From: Sphingomonas japonica
GTDB lineage: Bacteria; Pseudomonadota; Alphaproteobacteria; Sphingomonadales; Sphingomonadaceae
Direction of reading: 5' to 3'
Assembly (NCBI RefSeq): GCF_006346325.1
Contig: NZ_VDYR01000001.1
Span: 2,386,519-2,450,518 of the forward strand
DNA length: 64,000 bases
A program made the position numbers and the translations under genes. The first letter of the stretch is position 1. Each line of letters begins with the position of its first letter. Shown piece by piece: positions 26,646 to 36,070 of the stretch. The notes under the pieces are model-generated. The model was not told the DNA's origin and made no database searches. It worked only from the letters and a program-made list of their open reading frames with translations.

Positions 26646-28994
26646 ATGTTCGATACCAAAACCGTAAGCATCGAGTGGGGCGGACAGACCCTGACGCTCG
26701 AAACCGGCCGCGTTGCGCGGCAGGCCGATGGCGCCGTCATGGCGACGCTCGGCGAGACCGTCGTGCTGTGCGCCGTCACCGCCGCACGCTCGGTCAAGGA
26801 AGGGCAGGACTTCTTCCCGCTCACCGTCCACTATCAGGAAAAATTCTCGGCTGCGGGCCGCATTCCCGGCGGCTTCTTCAAGCGCGAGCGCGGCGCGACC
26901 GAAAAGGAAACGCTGACCAGCCGTCTGATCGACCGTCCGATCCGCCCGCTGTTCCCGGAAGGATTCTATAACGAGATCAACGTGATCTGTCAGGTTCTCA
27001 GCTATGACGGCGAGAACGAGCCCGATATCCTCGCGATGGTCGCGGCATCGGCGGCGCTGACGATTTCGGGCGTTCCCTTCATGGGCCCGATCGGCGCGGC
27101 GCGCATCGGCTATGTCGACGGCGAATATATCCTCAACCCTAACTCGACCCAGATCAAGGAAGGCGATCTAGACCTAGTCGTCGCCGCCACCGGCAATGCC
27201 GTGATGATGGTCGAATCCGAAGCCAAGGAGCTTTCGGAAGACGTCATGCTCGGCGCGGTCCAGGTCGCGCACAAGGCGTGCCGCGAAGCCGCCAACGCGA
27301 TCATCGATCTTGCCGAACAGGCCGCCAAGGAGCCGTGGGAACTCGCTCCCGTCGCCGACAAGTCGGCCACGCTCGCCAAGCTTGACGCCGCGATCGGCAA
27401 GGACATCGCCGCCGCATACAAGCTGACCAACAAGTCGGAGCGCCAGAACGCGCTCAACGAAGCGCGCGCCAAGGCGCGCGAGGTGTTCGCCGACCTGCAG
27501 GAAAGCGATCCCGCGCAATATCTCGGCACGCTAAAGCTGGTGAAGAAGCTGGAAGCGAACATCGTGCGCAACGCCATCCTCAAGGACGGTACGCGCATCG
27601 ACGGCCGCACCACCACCCAGATCCGTCCGATCGAGGCGATGGTGCACTTCCTGCCGCGCGCGCACGGCTCGGCGCTGTTCACCCGCGGCGAAACGCAGGC
27701 GATCTGCACGACCACGCTGGGCACCAAGGATGCCGAGCAGATGATCGATGGCCTCGATGGCCTCAGCTACTCGAACTTCATGCTGCACTATAACTTCCCG
27801 CCCTATTCGGTCGGTGAAGTCGGCCGCTTCGGTGCGCCTGGCCGCCGCGAAGTCGGTCACGGCAAGCTCGCCTGGCGCGCGCTGCACCCGGTGCTGCCGA
27901 GCAAGGACGAGTTCCCGTACACGATCCGCGTCCTGTCGGACATCACCGAGTCGAACGGATCGTCGTCGATGGCGACGGTGTGCGGCGGTTCGCTGGCGAT
28001 GATGGACGCGGGCGTTCCCTTGAAGCGTCCGGTGTCGGGCATCGCGATGGGCCTTATCCTCGAAGGCAAGGACTTTGCGGTGATCAGCGACATCCTCGGC
28101 GACGAGGATCATCTCGGCGACATGGACTTCAAGGTCGCGGGCACGTCCGAGGGCATCACCACGATGCAGATGGACATCAAGATCGCGGGCATCACCGAAG
28201 AGATCATGCGCAAGGCGCTGGCGCAGGCCAAGGAAGGCCGCGCGCACATCCTGGGCGAGATGGCCAAGGCGCTCGACCACACCCGCGAGGAGCTGTCGGC
28301 ACACGCGCCGCGCATCGAGACGCTGCAGATCGACAAGTCGAAGATCCGCGACGTCATCGGCACCGGCGGCAAGGTAATCCGCGAGATCGTCGCGACGACC
28401 GGAGCCAAGGTCGACATCGACGACGAGGGCGTCATCAAGGTCTCGTCGTCCGACACCGCGCAGATCGACGCGGCGATCGCGTGGATCAAGGGCATCGTCG
28501 AGGAAGCCGAGGTCGGCAAGATCTATGACGGCAAGGTCGTCAACCTCGTCGACTTCGGCGCGTTCGTGAACTTCATGGGCGGCAAGGACGGCCTGGTCCA
28601 TGTCTCGGAGATCAAGAACGAGCGGGTCGAGAAGGTCAGCGACGTGCTGAGCGAAGGCCAGGCGGTCAAGGTCAAGGTGCTCGAGATCGATCCGCGCGGC
28701 AAGGTGCGCCTGTCGATGCGCGTCGTCGATCAGGAGACCGGCGCCGAGCTGGAAGACACCCGCCCGGCCCGCGAACCGCGTGAGGGCGGCGATCGTGGTC
28801 CGCGCGGCCCGCGCCGTGACGGCGACGGCGGCCGTGGCCGTGGTCCAGGCGGCGGCGGCGAGCGTGGCTCGGGTGATCGTGGCCCGCGCCGCGACCGCGG
28901 CCCGCGCGACGACAGCCGCGGCCCGCGTCGCGACGAAGGTGCCAAGGACGATGGCGGCGACATCGGCCTGCCTTCGTTCATTACCGAGAACTGA
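26646..28994 (+). CDS. pnp: Polyribonucleotide nucleotidyltransferase (PNPase)
   Basis: A 782-residue 3'-5' phosphorolytic exoribonuclease, part of the mRNA decay machinery. Two RNase PH folds come first, then a KH domain ([22 protein letters not shown], about residues 565-590) and an S1 domain (about 622-690). The C-terminal 70 residues form an unusual tail of repeated RGPR, RDGD and GGG units before the end [17 protein letters not shown] precedes the ATG at 26646. A strong terminator follows. Confidence 0.96.
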   Translation: MFDTKTVSIEWGGQTLTLETGRVARQADGAVMATLGETVVLCAVTAARSVKEGQDFFPLTVHYQEKFSAAGRIPGGFFKRERGATEKETLTSRLIDRPIRPLFPEGFYNEINVICQVLSYDGENEPDILAMVAASAALTISGVPFMGPIGAARIGYVDGEYILNPNSTQIKEGDLDLVVAATGNAVMMVESEAKELSEDVMLGAVQVAHKACREAANAIIDLAEQAAKEPWELAPVADKSATLAKLDAAIGKDIAAAYKLTNKSERQNALNEARAKAREVFADLQESDPAQYLGTLKLVKKLEANIVRNAILKDGTRIDGRTTTQIRPIEAMVHFLPRAHGSALFTRGETQAICTTTLGTKDAEQMIDGLDGLSYSNFMLHYNFPPYSVGEVGRFGAPGRREVGHGKLAWRALHPVLPSKDEFPYTIRVLSDITESNGSSSMATVCGGSLAMMDAGVPLKRPVSGIAMGLILEGKDFAVISDILGDEDHLGDMDFKVAGTSEGITTMQMDIKIAGITEEIMRKALAQAKEGRAHILGEMAKALDHTREELSAHAPRIETLQIDKSKIRDVIGTGGKVIREIVATTGAKVDIDDEGVIKVSSSDTAQIDAAIAWIKGIVEEAEVGKIYDGKVVNLVDFGAFVNFMGGKDGLVHVSEIKNERVEKVSDVLSEGQAVKVKVLEIDPRGKVRLSMRVVDQETGAELEDTRPAREPREGGDRGPRGPRRDGDGGRGRGPGGGGERGSGDRGPRRDRGPRDDSRGPRRDEGAKDDGGDIGLPSFITEN

Positions 28995-29017
28995 TCGCCG
29001 CCTAGACGTGATCGAGG

Positions 29018-29045
29018 AAGGGGGGCCGGGTGGTCCCCCTTTTTT
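29018..29045 (+). terminator. Intrinsic terminator after pnp
   Basis: A GC-rich stem of about 8-10 bp (AAGGGGGGCC pairing with GGTCCCCCTT) followed by six T residues. Confidence 0.88.
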
Positions 29046-29131
29046 CGTGAACGCGGGCACAGTGCGCAGTCGGGAGCGCGCTCCCGCCGCCGGGGCTGGC
29101 AATCGTCCAACTTGTTGCATAGGCGTATCGG

Positions 29132-30157
29132 ATGCGGAAACCCGATGAAAGCGCAGGCGCGCCGCTGCTCGAACGGCTCCCGATCGCGGTCGATCGCCCG
29201 GGACTGGCGACGATCGCCACGCTCGCGCTCGTCGCGGCCGCGCTGGTTGCGCGATTCGCTGCCGATCCGCTGTTCCCCACCGGCTTTCCCTACGTAACCT
29301 TTTTCCCTGTGGTCATCCTCGCGTCGGCACTGTTCGGTGCGCGCCAGGGACTGCTGTCGGGCGTGCTCGGCGGTCTGCTGTCGTGGTATTTCTTCATCGG
29401 CGCGCCCGACCGCTTCGAACTCGGATCGGGTATCGCCACCGCGCTCGGCTTCTACGCGCTGGTGGTCGGCACCGACGTGCTGATCATCCACTGGATGCAG
29501 CGCGCCAATGCCAAGCTCGCCGCCGAACGCGAACGCAGCCGCGCGCTCGCCGATACGCGCGAGCTGTTGTTTCGCGAACTGCAGCACCGCGTATCGAACA
29601 ATCTGCAGGTGGTTGCCGCCTTGCTCAGCCTCCAGAAGCGTCAGGTCGGCGATGCGGCTGCGCGCGCTGCGCTCGACGAGGCATCGCGGCGGATGGCGGT
29701 GATCGGGCGGATCAGCCGCCAGCTCTATGATCCGTCGGGCCGTGCGCGCGACGTACGCTCGCTACTCGAGCCGCTTTGCGCCGACGTCGTCGACGCCAGC
29801 GGGCGCAAGGACGTCGAGGTGCGCGTGACCTGCGCCGCCGATGAGGAGCTTGCTCCCGATGCGGCGATTCCGATGGCGCTGATCGTCGCCGAATCGGTCG
29901 CCAATGCCATCGAGCATGGGTTCGCAGGGCGCGATGGCGGCCGGATCGAGGTCGAACTGTCGCGGGGGGCCGATGGCGGTGTCGTGGTCGAGGTCCGCGA
30001 CGATGGTCATGGCGTGCCGGACGGCTTCGCGATCGACCAGCAGGCGAGCCTGGGCCTGCGCATCGCCGCGATGCTGGCGGAACAACTGCGCGGTAGTTTC
30101 GCGTTGATCGGCGGGGCGGGGACGACGGCGAGGCTGGTGCTACCGGCGACCAGCTAG
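29132..30157 (+). CDS. DUF4118/HisKA_2-type sensor histidine kinase
   Basis: A 341-residue membrane kinase. Four hydrophobic segments fill the first 120 residues (DUF4118-like). The phosphorylated histidine lies in ELQHRVSNNLQ near residue 150, the HisKA_2 form. The ATPase domain has N box ESVANAIEHGF and G box RDDGHGVP. Kinases of this family often act in the general stress response or light sensing in alphaproteobacteria; no response regulator is adjacent. No clear ribosome site precedes the ATG. Confidence 0.85.
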   Translation: MRKPDESAGAPLLERLPIAVDRPGLATIATLALVAAALVARFAADPLFPTGFPYVTFFPVVILASALFGARQGLLSGVLGGLLSWYFFIGAPDRFELGSGIATALGFYALVVGTDVLIIHWMQRANAKLAAERERSRALADTRELLFRELQHRVSNNLQVVAALLSLQKRQVGDAAARAALDEASRRMAVIGRISRQLYDPSGRARDVRSLLEPLCADVVDASGRKDVEVRVTCAADEELAPDAAIPMALIVAESVANAIEHGFAGRDGGRIEVELSRGADGGVVVEVRDDGHGVPDGFAIDQQASLGLRIAAMLAEQLRGSFALIGGAGTTARLVLPATS

Positions 30158-30161
30158 CCCT

Positions 30162-30212
30162 CGTTCGTCCCGAGCGGTGTGCGGGGTGTCTCGAATTCGC
30201 TCGACACGAACG
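30162..30212. repeat. Sphingomonad REP-like palindrome, copy A
   Basis: Two 15-nt arms (30162-30176 and 30198-30212) match at 13 of 15 positions when inverted: CGTTCGTCCCGAGCG and CGCTCGACACGAACG. The element lies in the 129-bp gap between the kinase gene and recQ. It shares the CTCGAxACGAACG end with two other elements near 41.8 and 52.1 kb. Confidence 0.65.
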
Positions 30213-30286
30213 CGATGGGAGGGTTGCAACCGGGCAAGGCAGCTCGAGCCTCGACACTGCCGCGCCCGCCATCCTATTGGCACCCG

Positions 30287-32053
30287 ATGCGCGATCCGCT
30301 CGAAATCCTCCGCACCACCTTCGGCTTTTCCGGCTTTCGCGGGGTGCAGGCCGACGTCGTCGACCGCGTGCTCGCCGGGCAGCACACGCTGGCGGTGATG
30401 CCGACCGGCGCAGGAAAGTCGCTGACCTACCAGCTTCCCAGCCAACTGCTGGAAGGAACCTGCCTGGTCATCTCCCCTCTGATCGCGTTGATGCACGACC
30501 AGTTGCGCGCAGCCGAAGCGGTCGGCATTCGCGCGGCGACGCTGACCTCGGTCGACAGCAACCGGGATGAGACGATCGAGCGGTTTCGCGGCGGTGCGCT
30601 TGATCTTCTCTATGTCGCGCCCGAACGCGCTTCGGGGGAGGGCTTCCGCACCCTGCTGAGCCAGGCGCCGCTCGCGCTGTTCGCGATCGACGAGGCGCAT
30701 TGCGTCAGCGAATGGGGGCATGATTTCCGCCCCGACTATCGCCTGCTCCGCCCGCTGCTCGATCGCTTTCCCGACGTGCCGCGGCTCGCGCTCACCGCGA
30801 CCGCCGACGCGCATACCCGCGCCGACATCTGCGAACAGCTCGGTATTCCGCGCGACGGGATGATCGTCGCCGGGTTCGACCGGCCCAACATCCGCTATGC
30901 AATTTCGCCGCGCGACCAGACCACGCGGCAGATCGCGGACCTGATGGCCGATCAGCCCGGACCCGGCATCGTCTATGCCCAGACGCGCGCCGCGACCGAG
31001 AAGCTGGCCGAGGCGCTGGGCCGCACCGGCCGCCCGACGCGCGCCTATCATGCCGGACTCGACCCCGCGGTCCGCGCCCGCAATCAGGCCGATTTCGTCG
31101 CATCCGAGGATATGGTGATCTGCGCCACCGTGGCGTTCGGCATGGGCATCGACAAGCCCGATGTCCGCTTCGTGGCGCATGCCGGCCTGCCCAAGTCGAT
31201 CGAGGCCTATTACCAGGAGACCGGCCGCGCCGGGCGCGATGGCGATCCGGCGGTCGCGCACCTGTTCTGGGGCGCCGACGATTTCGCACGCGCGCGCCAG
31301 CGCATCGCCGAGGTCGAACCCGCGCGACAGCCCGGCGAGCGTACCCGGTTGACCGCGCTGGCGGCGCTGGTCGAGACCGCCGGATGCCGCCGCGCGATCC
31401 TGCTGCGCCATTTCGGCGAGGATCCGCCCGAAGCGTGCGGCAATTGCGACAATTGCCTGAACGCGCCCGCCGCCGTCGACGCCACCGTGGTCGCGCAGAA
31501 ATATCTCTCGGCGGTGTTCCGCACCGGCCAGATGTTCGGCGCGGGCTATGTCGAGGCGGTGCTGACCGGCCAGTCGAGCGAGCGCAGCCTGATGAACGGG
31601 CACGAGACCCTGTCGGTGTGGAACATCGCCGAGGACGAGGAGGCCGCGCTGATCAAGCCGGTCGGCCGAGCGCTGCTGCTGCGCGACGCGCTGCGCGCCA
31701 ATGCGCATGGCGGGCTGGAGTTCGGCCCCGGCGCGCGCGGGTTGCTCAAGGGCGGCGAGACGTTGAGGCTCGTCGTGCCGCCCAAGCGCGAGCGGCGGCG
31801 GCGCGGCGGGGGCAATGCCGCGCTCAATCCAAACGGCGATCCGCTATTCGAGGCGCTGCGCAACAAGCGCCGGGAACTGGCACAGGACGGCAATGTCCCG
31901 CCCTATGTCATCTTCCACGATTCGGTACTGCGCGACATGGCGGCGCTGCGCCCCGACAGCCGCCAGGCGCTGGGCGCGATCACCGGCGTCGGCACGCGCA
32001 AGCTGGAGGCTTATGGCGACGCGTTTCTGGCGGTGATCGCGCAGGCAGGCTAA
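30287..32053 (+). CDS. recQ: ATP-dependent DNA helicase RecQ
   Basis: A 588-residue 3'-5' helicase for recombination and fork repair. Walker A PTGAGKS is at about residues 38-44, the DEAH box near residue 133, and motif VI is QETGRAGRDG. The zinc site is C..C..C..C in CGNCDNCLNAP after residue 380. The HRDC domain is at the C-terminus (RDMAALRPDSRQALGAITGVG). The ATG at 30287 is chosen because the domain begins immediately; the frame is open 36 codons upstream but with no family similarity. Confidence 0.94.
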   Translation: MRDPLEILRTTFGFSGFRGVQADVVDRVLAGQHTLAVMPTGAGKSLTYQLPSQLLEGTCLVISPLIALMHDQLRAAEAVGIRAATLTSVDSNRDETIERFRGGALDLLYVAPERASGEGFRTLLSQAPLALFAIDEAHCVSEWGHDFRPDYRLLRPLLDRFPDVPRLALTATADAHTRADICEQLGIPRDGMIVAGFDRPNIRYAISPRDQTTRQIADLMADQPGPGIVYAQTRAATEKLAEALGRTGRPTRAYHAGLDPAVRARNQADFVASEDMVICATVAFGMGIDKPDVRFVAHAGLPKSIEAYYQETGRAGRDGDPAVAHLFWGADDFARARQRIAEVEPARQPGERTRLTALAALVETAGCRRAILLRHFGEDPPEACGNCDNCLNAPAAVDATVVAQKYLSAVFRTGQMFGAGYVEAVLTGQSSERSLMNGHETLSVWNIAEDEEAALIKPVGRALLLRDALRANAHGGLEFGPGARGLLKGGETLRLVVPPKRERRRRGGGNAALNPNGDPLFEALRNKRRELAQDGNVPPYVIFHDSVLRDMAALRPDSRQALGAITGVGTRKLEAYGDAFLAVIAQAG

Positions 32054-32063
32054 AGGTAGCGCC

Positions 32064-32495
32064 ATGGACATTCGACCGATTACCGACCGCATTGCGGTCG
32101 CACCGCAAATCCAGCCGGGCGACGTCGCAAGCCTCGCCGCCGACGGCTACACCGCGATCGTCAACAACCGCCCCGATGGCGAGGATGCGGGCCAGCCGAG
32201 CGGCGACGCGATCCGCGCCGCCGCCGAGAGCGCGGGGCTGGCCTATACCGCGATCCCGATCACCCATGCCGGGTTCTCGTTGCCGCAGGTCGATGCGATG
32301 ACCGCCGCAATCGATGCCAGCGAGGGCAAGCTGCTTGCCTATTGCCGTTCGGGAACGCGTTCGTGCAATTTGTGGGCGCTGGCGGCTACCAAGGCGGGCG
32401 ACGAGCCCGATGCGATCGTCGCGATGGGGCAGGCGGCGGGGTACGACCTGACCGGTATCCGACCGTTACTCGACCAATTGGGCTCGGCGCGGTGA
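32064..32495 (+). CDS. TIGR01244 family phosphatase/sulfurtransferase-like protein
   Basis: A 143-residue protein of the beta-lactamase-hydrolase-like/TIGR01244 family. The catalytic loop CRSGTRS (residues 93-99) is the CX5R signature of tyrosine-phosphatase-fold proteins. Relatives fused to rhodanese or MBL domains handle sulfide or persulfides; the role of the stand-alone form is unknown. Its stop overlaps the next gene by four bases (GTGA). Confidence 0.78.
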   Translation: MDIRPITDRIAVAPQIQPGDVASLAADGYTAIVNNRPDGEDAGQPSGDAIRAAAESAGLAYTAIPITHAGFSLPQVDAMTAAIDASEGKLLAYCRSGTRSCNLWALAATKAGDEPDAIVAMGQAAGYDLTGIRPLLDQLGSAR

Positions 32496-32836
32496 ACTGG
32501 ACGCTGCTGGTCGGGTCGCTCGGGGCGATCCTGGCCTTGGCGGGAACGGCGCGGTGGCTGGGGCTGGGCGGTATCGCGATCGCCGACGATGCGCAGGCGA
32601 TCGCCGCGGCACAGGCAGCGGTCGCCGGGTTCGAAGCGATTGCCGCGCAGGTCGATCGCGAGGGCCGGGCGGCACTGGTCGAGGGTGCCGACGGAAGTGC
32701 GGTGGTGCTCAAGGCCGCAGGCGCGCGGATCGCCGCGCGGCACCTGCAACCGCCGATCCGCACCGCCGACACCGATGAGGGGATCGTCGTCGAGACCGGC
32801 GACCGCTGGTTCGGCTATGTCGCGATCCGCGATTAG
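32492..32836 (+). CDS. Small membrane-anchored protein of unknown function
   Basis: A 114-residue product with a GTG start that overlaps the previous stop. One hydrophobic segment (LLVGSLGAILALAGTARWLGL) is near the N-terminus, then a soluble domain (AQAAVAGFEAIAAQVDREGRAALVE...VVETGDRWFGYVAIRD). I recognise no family; it looks like a conserved sphingomonad protein. The start is inferred from the four-base overlap. Confidence 0.55.
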   Translation: MNWTLLVGSLGAILALAGTARWLGLGGIAIADDAQAIAAAQAAVAGFEAIAAQVDREGRAALVEGADGSAVVLKAAGARIAARHLQPPIRTADTDEGIVVETGDRWFGYVAIRD

Positions 32837-32892
32837 GCTGGGCGGGGCAGGGACACTGGCGCGGCAACTGACACGCATGTAAGCTGCCGTCG

Positions 32893-33852
32893 ATGCCCGA
32901 TCTGCCCAGCCCCGTCGATCTAGCGATCCCCGCCTTTGTCGCGCTGGTGTTCGCCGAGATGCTGGTCGCATGGGCAAAGGACCGCAGGCGGTATTGCCCC
33001 AGCGACACGCTGACCTCGCTCGGGCTCGGCCTGGGCAGCACCATTGCCGGTATCCTGTCGGGCGGGCTGGTGTTCGCGCTGGCGACATGGGTCCACCAGT
33101 TCGCGCTGTTCGATATCGGCTATGCGTGGGGATGGTTCGTCGTCGCGTTCGTGCTCGACGACCTGGCTTACTATGCCTTCCACCGGTCGGCGCATCGCGT
33201 GCGCTGGTTTTGGGCGAGCCATGTCATCCACCATTCGAGTCAGCATTATAACCTGTCGACCGCGCTCAGGCAGACCTGGACCGGCTTCTTCTCTCTGGGT
33301 TTCCTGTTCCGGCTGCCGCTGTTCCTGATCGGCTTTCCGCCGGCGATGGTCTTCTTCGTCGCAGGCGTGAATCTGGTCTATCAGTTCTGGATCCATACCG
33401 AGGTGATCCACCGGATGCCGAAATGGTTCGAAGCGGTGATGAACACGCCGTCGCACCACCGCGTCCATCACGCCACCAACCCGCGCTATCTCGACCGCAA
33501 CTATGCCGGCGTGTTCATCGTCTGGGACAGGCTGTTCGGCACCTTCGAGCCCGAGCGCGACGACGATCGGCCGCGCTACGGCATCGTCAGGGACCTCGGC
33601 AGCTTTAACATATTGTGGGCGGCGTTCCACGAATGGATCGGCATCGCCCGCGACGTGTGGCACGCACCGTGGCGGCACAAATGGAATTATATCGCGCGCG
33701 AACCCGGCTGGAGCCATGACGGCAGCCGCGACACCTCGGACGCGATCCGCGCCCGCTGGCAGGCAAAGAACGAAGCGGAGGGGAAATGGACGCAGTCGAC
33801 TTCATCGTCGTCGGAGCCGGATCGGGCGGCAGTGCGGTTGCCGGGCGGCTGA
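32893..33852 (+). CDS. Sterol desaturase/fatty acid hydroxylase family protein
   Basis: A 319-residue di-iron membrane enzyme. About five hydrophobic segments are visible, and the histidine clusters HRSAH (about 96-100), HVIHH (about 109-113) and HHRVHH (about 188-193) match the family. It oxidises lipid or hydrocarbon substrates; in sphingomonads candidates include sphingolipid or carotenoid-type substrates, but that is inference. Its last 67 bases overlap the start of the GMC gene in another frame. Confidence 0.85.
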   Translation: MPDLPSPVDLAIPAFVALVFAEMLVAWAKDRRRYCPSDTLTSLGLGLGSTIAGILSGGLVFALATWVHQFALFDIGYAWGWFVVAFVLDDLAYYAFHRSAHRVRWFWASHVIHHSSQHYNLSTALRQTWTGFFSLGFLFRLPLFLIGFPPAMVFFVAGVNLVYQFWIHTEVIHRMPKWFEAVMNTPSHHRVHHATNPRYLDRNYAGVFIVWDRLFGTFEPERDDDRPRYGIVRDLGSFNILWAAFHEWIGIARDVWHAPWRHKWNYIAREPGWSHDGSRDTSDAIRARWQAKNEAEGKWTQSTSSSSEPDRAAVRLPGG

Positions 33853-35372
33853 GCGAAGACGCCAATCGCACGGTCGCGCTGCTCGAGGCGGGCGGGCGCA
33901 ACACCTCGCTCAAGACCGTGATGCCCGGCATGATGCCGTTCCAGTCGGAGGGCACCAACTGGCGCTATGAGACCGTTCCGCAGCCGGGGCTGAACGGCAG
34001 GCGGGGCTATCAGCCGCGCGGCAGGGGATTGGGCGGATCGAGCGCGATCAACGCGATGCTGTATCTGCGCGGATGCCGGTGGGACTATGACAATTGGGCA
34101 GCGATCGGCGCGACCGGCTGGGGCTATGACGACGTTCTGCCCTATTTCAAGCGCGCCGAGCATAATGTCCGTGGGGGAGACGCGTATCACGGCGCCGATG
34201 GGCCCTTATGGGTCAGCGACCAGAACCACGCGCATTCGGGAAGCGAAGCGTTCCTCGATGCCGCGCAGGCGCTGCAGATGCGGCGCAATCCCGATTTCAA
34301 CGGCGCCGAGATCGAGGGCGTCGGCCTGTATCAGGTAACGCAGCGAAACGGCGAACGCTGGAGTGCGGCGCGGGCATATCTCGGCGACGGCAAGCATCCC
34401 GCCAATCTGAAGGTGCTGACCGACGTCCTTGTCGAGCGGGTGCTGTTCGAAAATGGACGCGCGGTGGGCGTCACCTATCGCCAGGGCGACACCATCCACA
34501 CGCTGCTCGCGCGTGGGGGCGTGGTGCTGGCGGGCGGCGTGTTCGCGACACCGCAATTGTTGATGCTGTCGGGGATCGGCCCCGGCGAGCATCTGCAACG
34601 CCACGGCATTCCGGTGGCAGTCGATCGCGCTGCTGTCGGAACCAACCTTCAGGATCATATCGACTATGTCGCCGCGTTCGAGACCGAGGGCTCGCTGTTC
34701 CTCGGGCGGTCGCTGGCGGGCAGCGTCAAGTCGCTGCGGGGCATCGCGCGCTGGCTGCGCAACCGCACCGGTCCGATGACGACGCCCTATGCCGAGGCCG
34801 GCGGCTTCGTGAAGACCGATCCGACCGCACCCGCGCCCGATGTCCAGTTTCACTTCCTGATCGCGATCGTCGAGGACCACGGACGCACGCAGGTCGCCGG
34901 GCACGGCTATAGCTGCCACGCCTGCGTGCTCAGGCCGGAAAGTTCGGGGACGGTGCGGCTGGCGACGAACGACGTCGCCGACGCGCCGCTGATCGACCCG
35001 CAGTTCCTGTCCGACCAGCGCGATGTCGAAACATTGAAGCGCGGGGTGCGCTCGATGTACCGCATCCTCCAAACGCCGCCGATGACCGGTTATCGCGGGC
35101 GCGATCGCTATCCGGTCAATCTGGACGACGATACCGCGTTGGAGGCGCTGATCCGGCAGCGCGCCGACACCGTGTACCATCCGGTCGGCACCGCGCGGAT
35201 GGGGTCCGACGCGGATGCGGTCTGCACGCCGCAGCTCGGCGTTCGCGGCGTCGATCGCCTGTGGATCGCCGACGCGTCGGTGATGCCGAAACTGGTCTCG
35301 GGCAACACCAATGCGCCGTCGATCATGATCGGCGAGCGCGCTGCGGAATTCATTCGCACCGCGACCGCTTAA
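33786..35372 (+). CDS. GMC family FAD oxidoreductase (choline dehydrogenase-like)
   Basis: A 528-residue flavoprotein. The N-terminal Rossmann motif reads IVVGAGSGGSAVAGRL, GRGLGGSSAINAMLY is the GMC signature 1 region, and the C-terminal histidine region is VYHPVGTARMG near residue 462. The family includes choline and alcohol dehydrogenases; the substrate here is unknown, and no betaine-aldehyde dehydrogenase is adjacent. It begins inside the desaturase gene in a different frame, so the pair is likely coupled. Confidence 0.87.
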   Translation: MDAVDFIVVGAGSGGSAVAGRLSEDANRTVALLEAGGRNTSLKTVMPGMMPFQSEGTNWRYETVPQPGLNGRRGYQPRGRGLGGSSAINAMLYLRGCRWDYDNWAAIGATGWGYDDVLPYFKRAEHNVRGGDAYHGADGPLWVSDQNHAHSGSEAFLDAAQALQMRRNPDFNGAEIEGVGLYQVTQRNGERWSAARAYLGDGKHPANLKVLTDVLVERVLFENGRAVGVTYRQGDTIHTLLARGGVVLAGGVFATPQLLMLSGIGPGEHLQRHGIPVAVDRAAVGTNLQDHIDYVAAFETEGSLFLGRSLAGSVKSLRGIARWLRNRTGPMTTPYAEAGGFVKTDPTAPAPDVQFHFLIAIVEDHGRTQVAGHGYSCHACVLRPESSGTVRLATNDVADAPLIDPQFLSDQRDVETLKRGVRSMYRILQTPPMTGYRGRDRYPVNLDDDTALEALIRQRADTVYHPVGTARMGSDADAVCTPQLGVRGVDRLWIADASVMPKLVSGNTNAPSIMIGERAAEFIRTATA

Positions 35373-35378
35373 GATCGC

Positions 35379-36041
35379 TCAGGCCGCGATCGGAAAGCGC
35401 ATCAGCCGCGTGTCCGTCGCGATCAGCGCCTGCGCCCCGCGTCCGACGGCACGCACGATCTCCGGGTGGTCGGCGTCGAGCCCGCCAGTCAGCGAGCCGA
35501 ATGCGGGCAGGATCAGCTTGGTCGGCGTCGCCACAAAACAGCGCCGCGCGATCCGCCGTCCGCGCACGGTGACGCGCAGCTTGGGGTGGAAATGTCCCGA
35601 AATTTCCGGCCGCGGCTCGCCCGGCTCGGCTTCGTGGCGCAGCATCAGGCCATCGACCATCGCTTCGCGCACGATGCGCCCGCCGCAATGGTCGGTCATG
35701 CCGGCATCGTGGTTGCCGGTGATCCACGTCCAGTCGAGCGCGCCGGTCAGCGCGCGCAGCCGGGCCTGCGCCTGGCCGGGAAGCCGCTCGCAACCCGCTG
35801 CGTCGTGGAAGCTGTCGCCCAGGCACCACAAAGCGCGCGCGTCGCAGCGCGCCACCACCGCTTCGAGATCGTCGAGCGTCATCAGCGAATCATAGGGCGG
35901 CAGCATCTGGCCGAACTGCGCGAACCAGCTCGCCTTTTCGAAATGCAGGTCGGCGACCAGCAGGGCGCGATGCAGCGGCCAGAACAGCGCGCCTGCCCCG
36001 AGCGCCAGGAAATCGTGACCGCCGAACGAAAAGGGAACCAT
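35379..36041 (-). CDS. pdeM: Ligase-associated DNA damage response endonuclease PdeM
   Basis: A 220-residue calcineurin-like phosphoesterase. Metal-binding motifs are VADLHFEK, GDSFHD, GNHDAG and SGHFHPK. In other bacteria it lies beside an Lhr-like helicase, an MBL-fold exonuclease and an ATP-dependent DNA ligase; the first two follow here, with an aspartic protease gene between. The ATG at 36041 (MVPFSFGG) starts the conserved region. The exact biochemical role in repair is poorly known. Confidence 0.85.
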   Translation of the reverse strand: MVPFSFGGHDFLALGAGALFWPLHRALLVADLHFEKASWFAQFGQMLPPYDSLMTLDDLEAVVARCDARALWCLGDSFHDAAGCERLPGQAQARLRALTGALDWTWITGNHDAGMTDHCGGRIVREAMVDGLMLRHEAEPGEPRPEISGHFHPKLRVTVRGRRIARRCFVATPTKLILPAFGSLTGGLDADHPEIVRAVGRGAQALIATDTRLMRFPIAA

Positions 36042-36070
36042 GGTTTCGCTATGACGGCATGGACGCACGA

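Noticed and set aside
27531..29120. 529-codon open frame antisense to pnp
   Set aside because: Low-complexity Ala/Arg/Asp shadow created by the pnp codon pattern.
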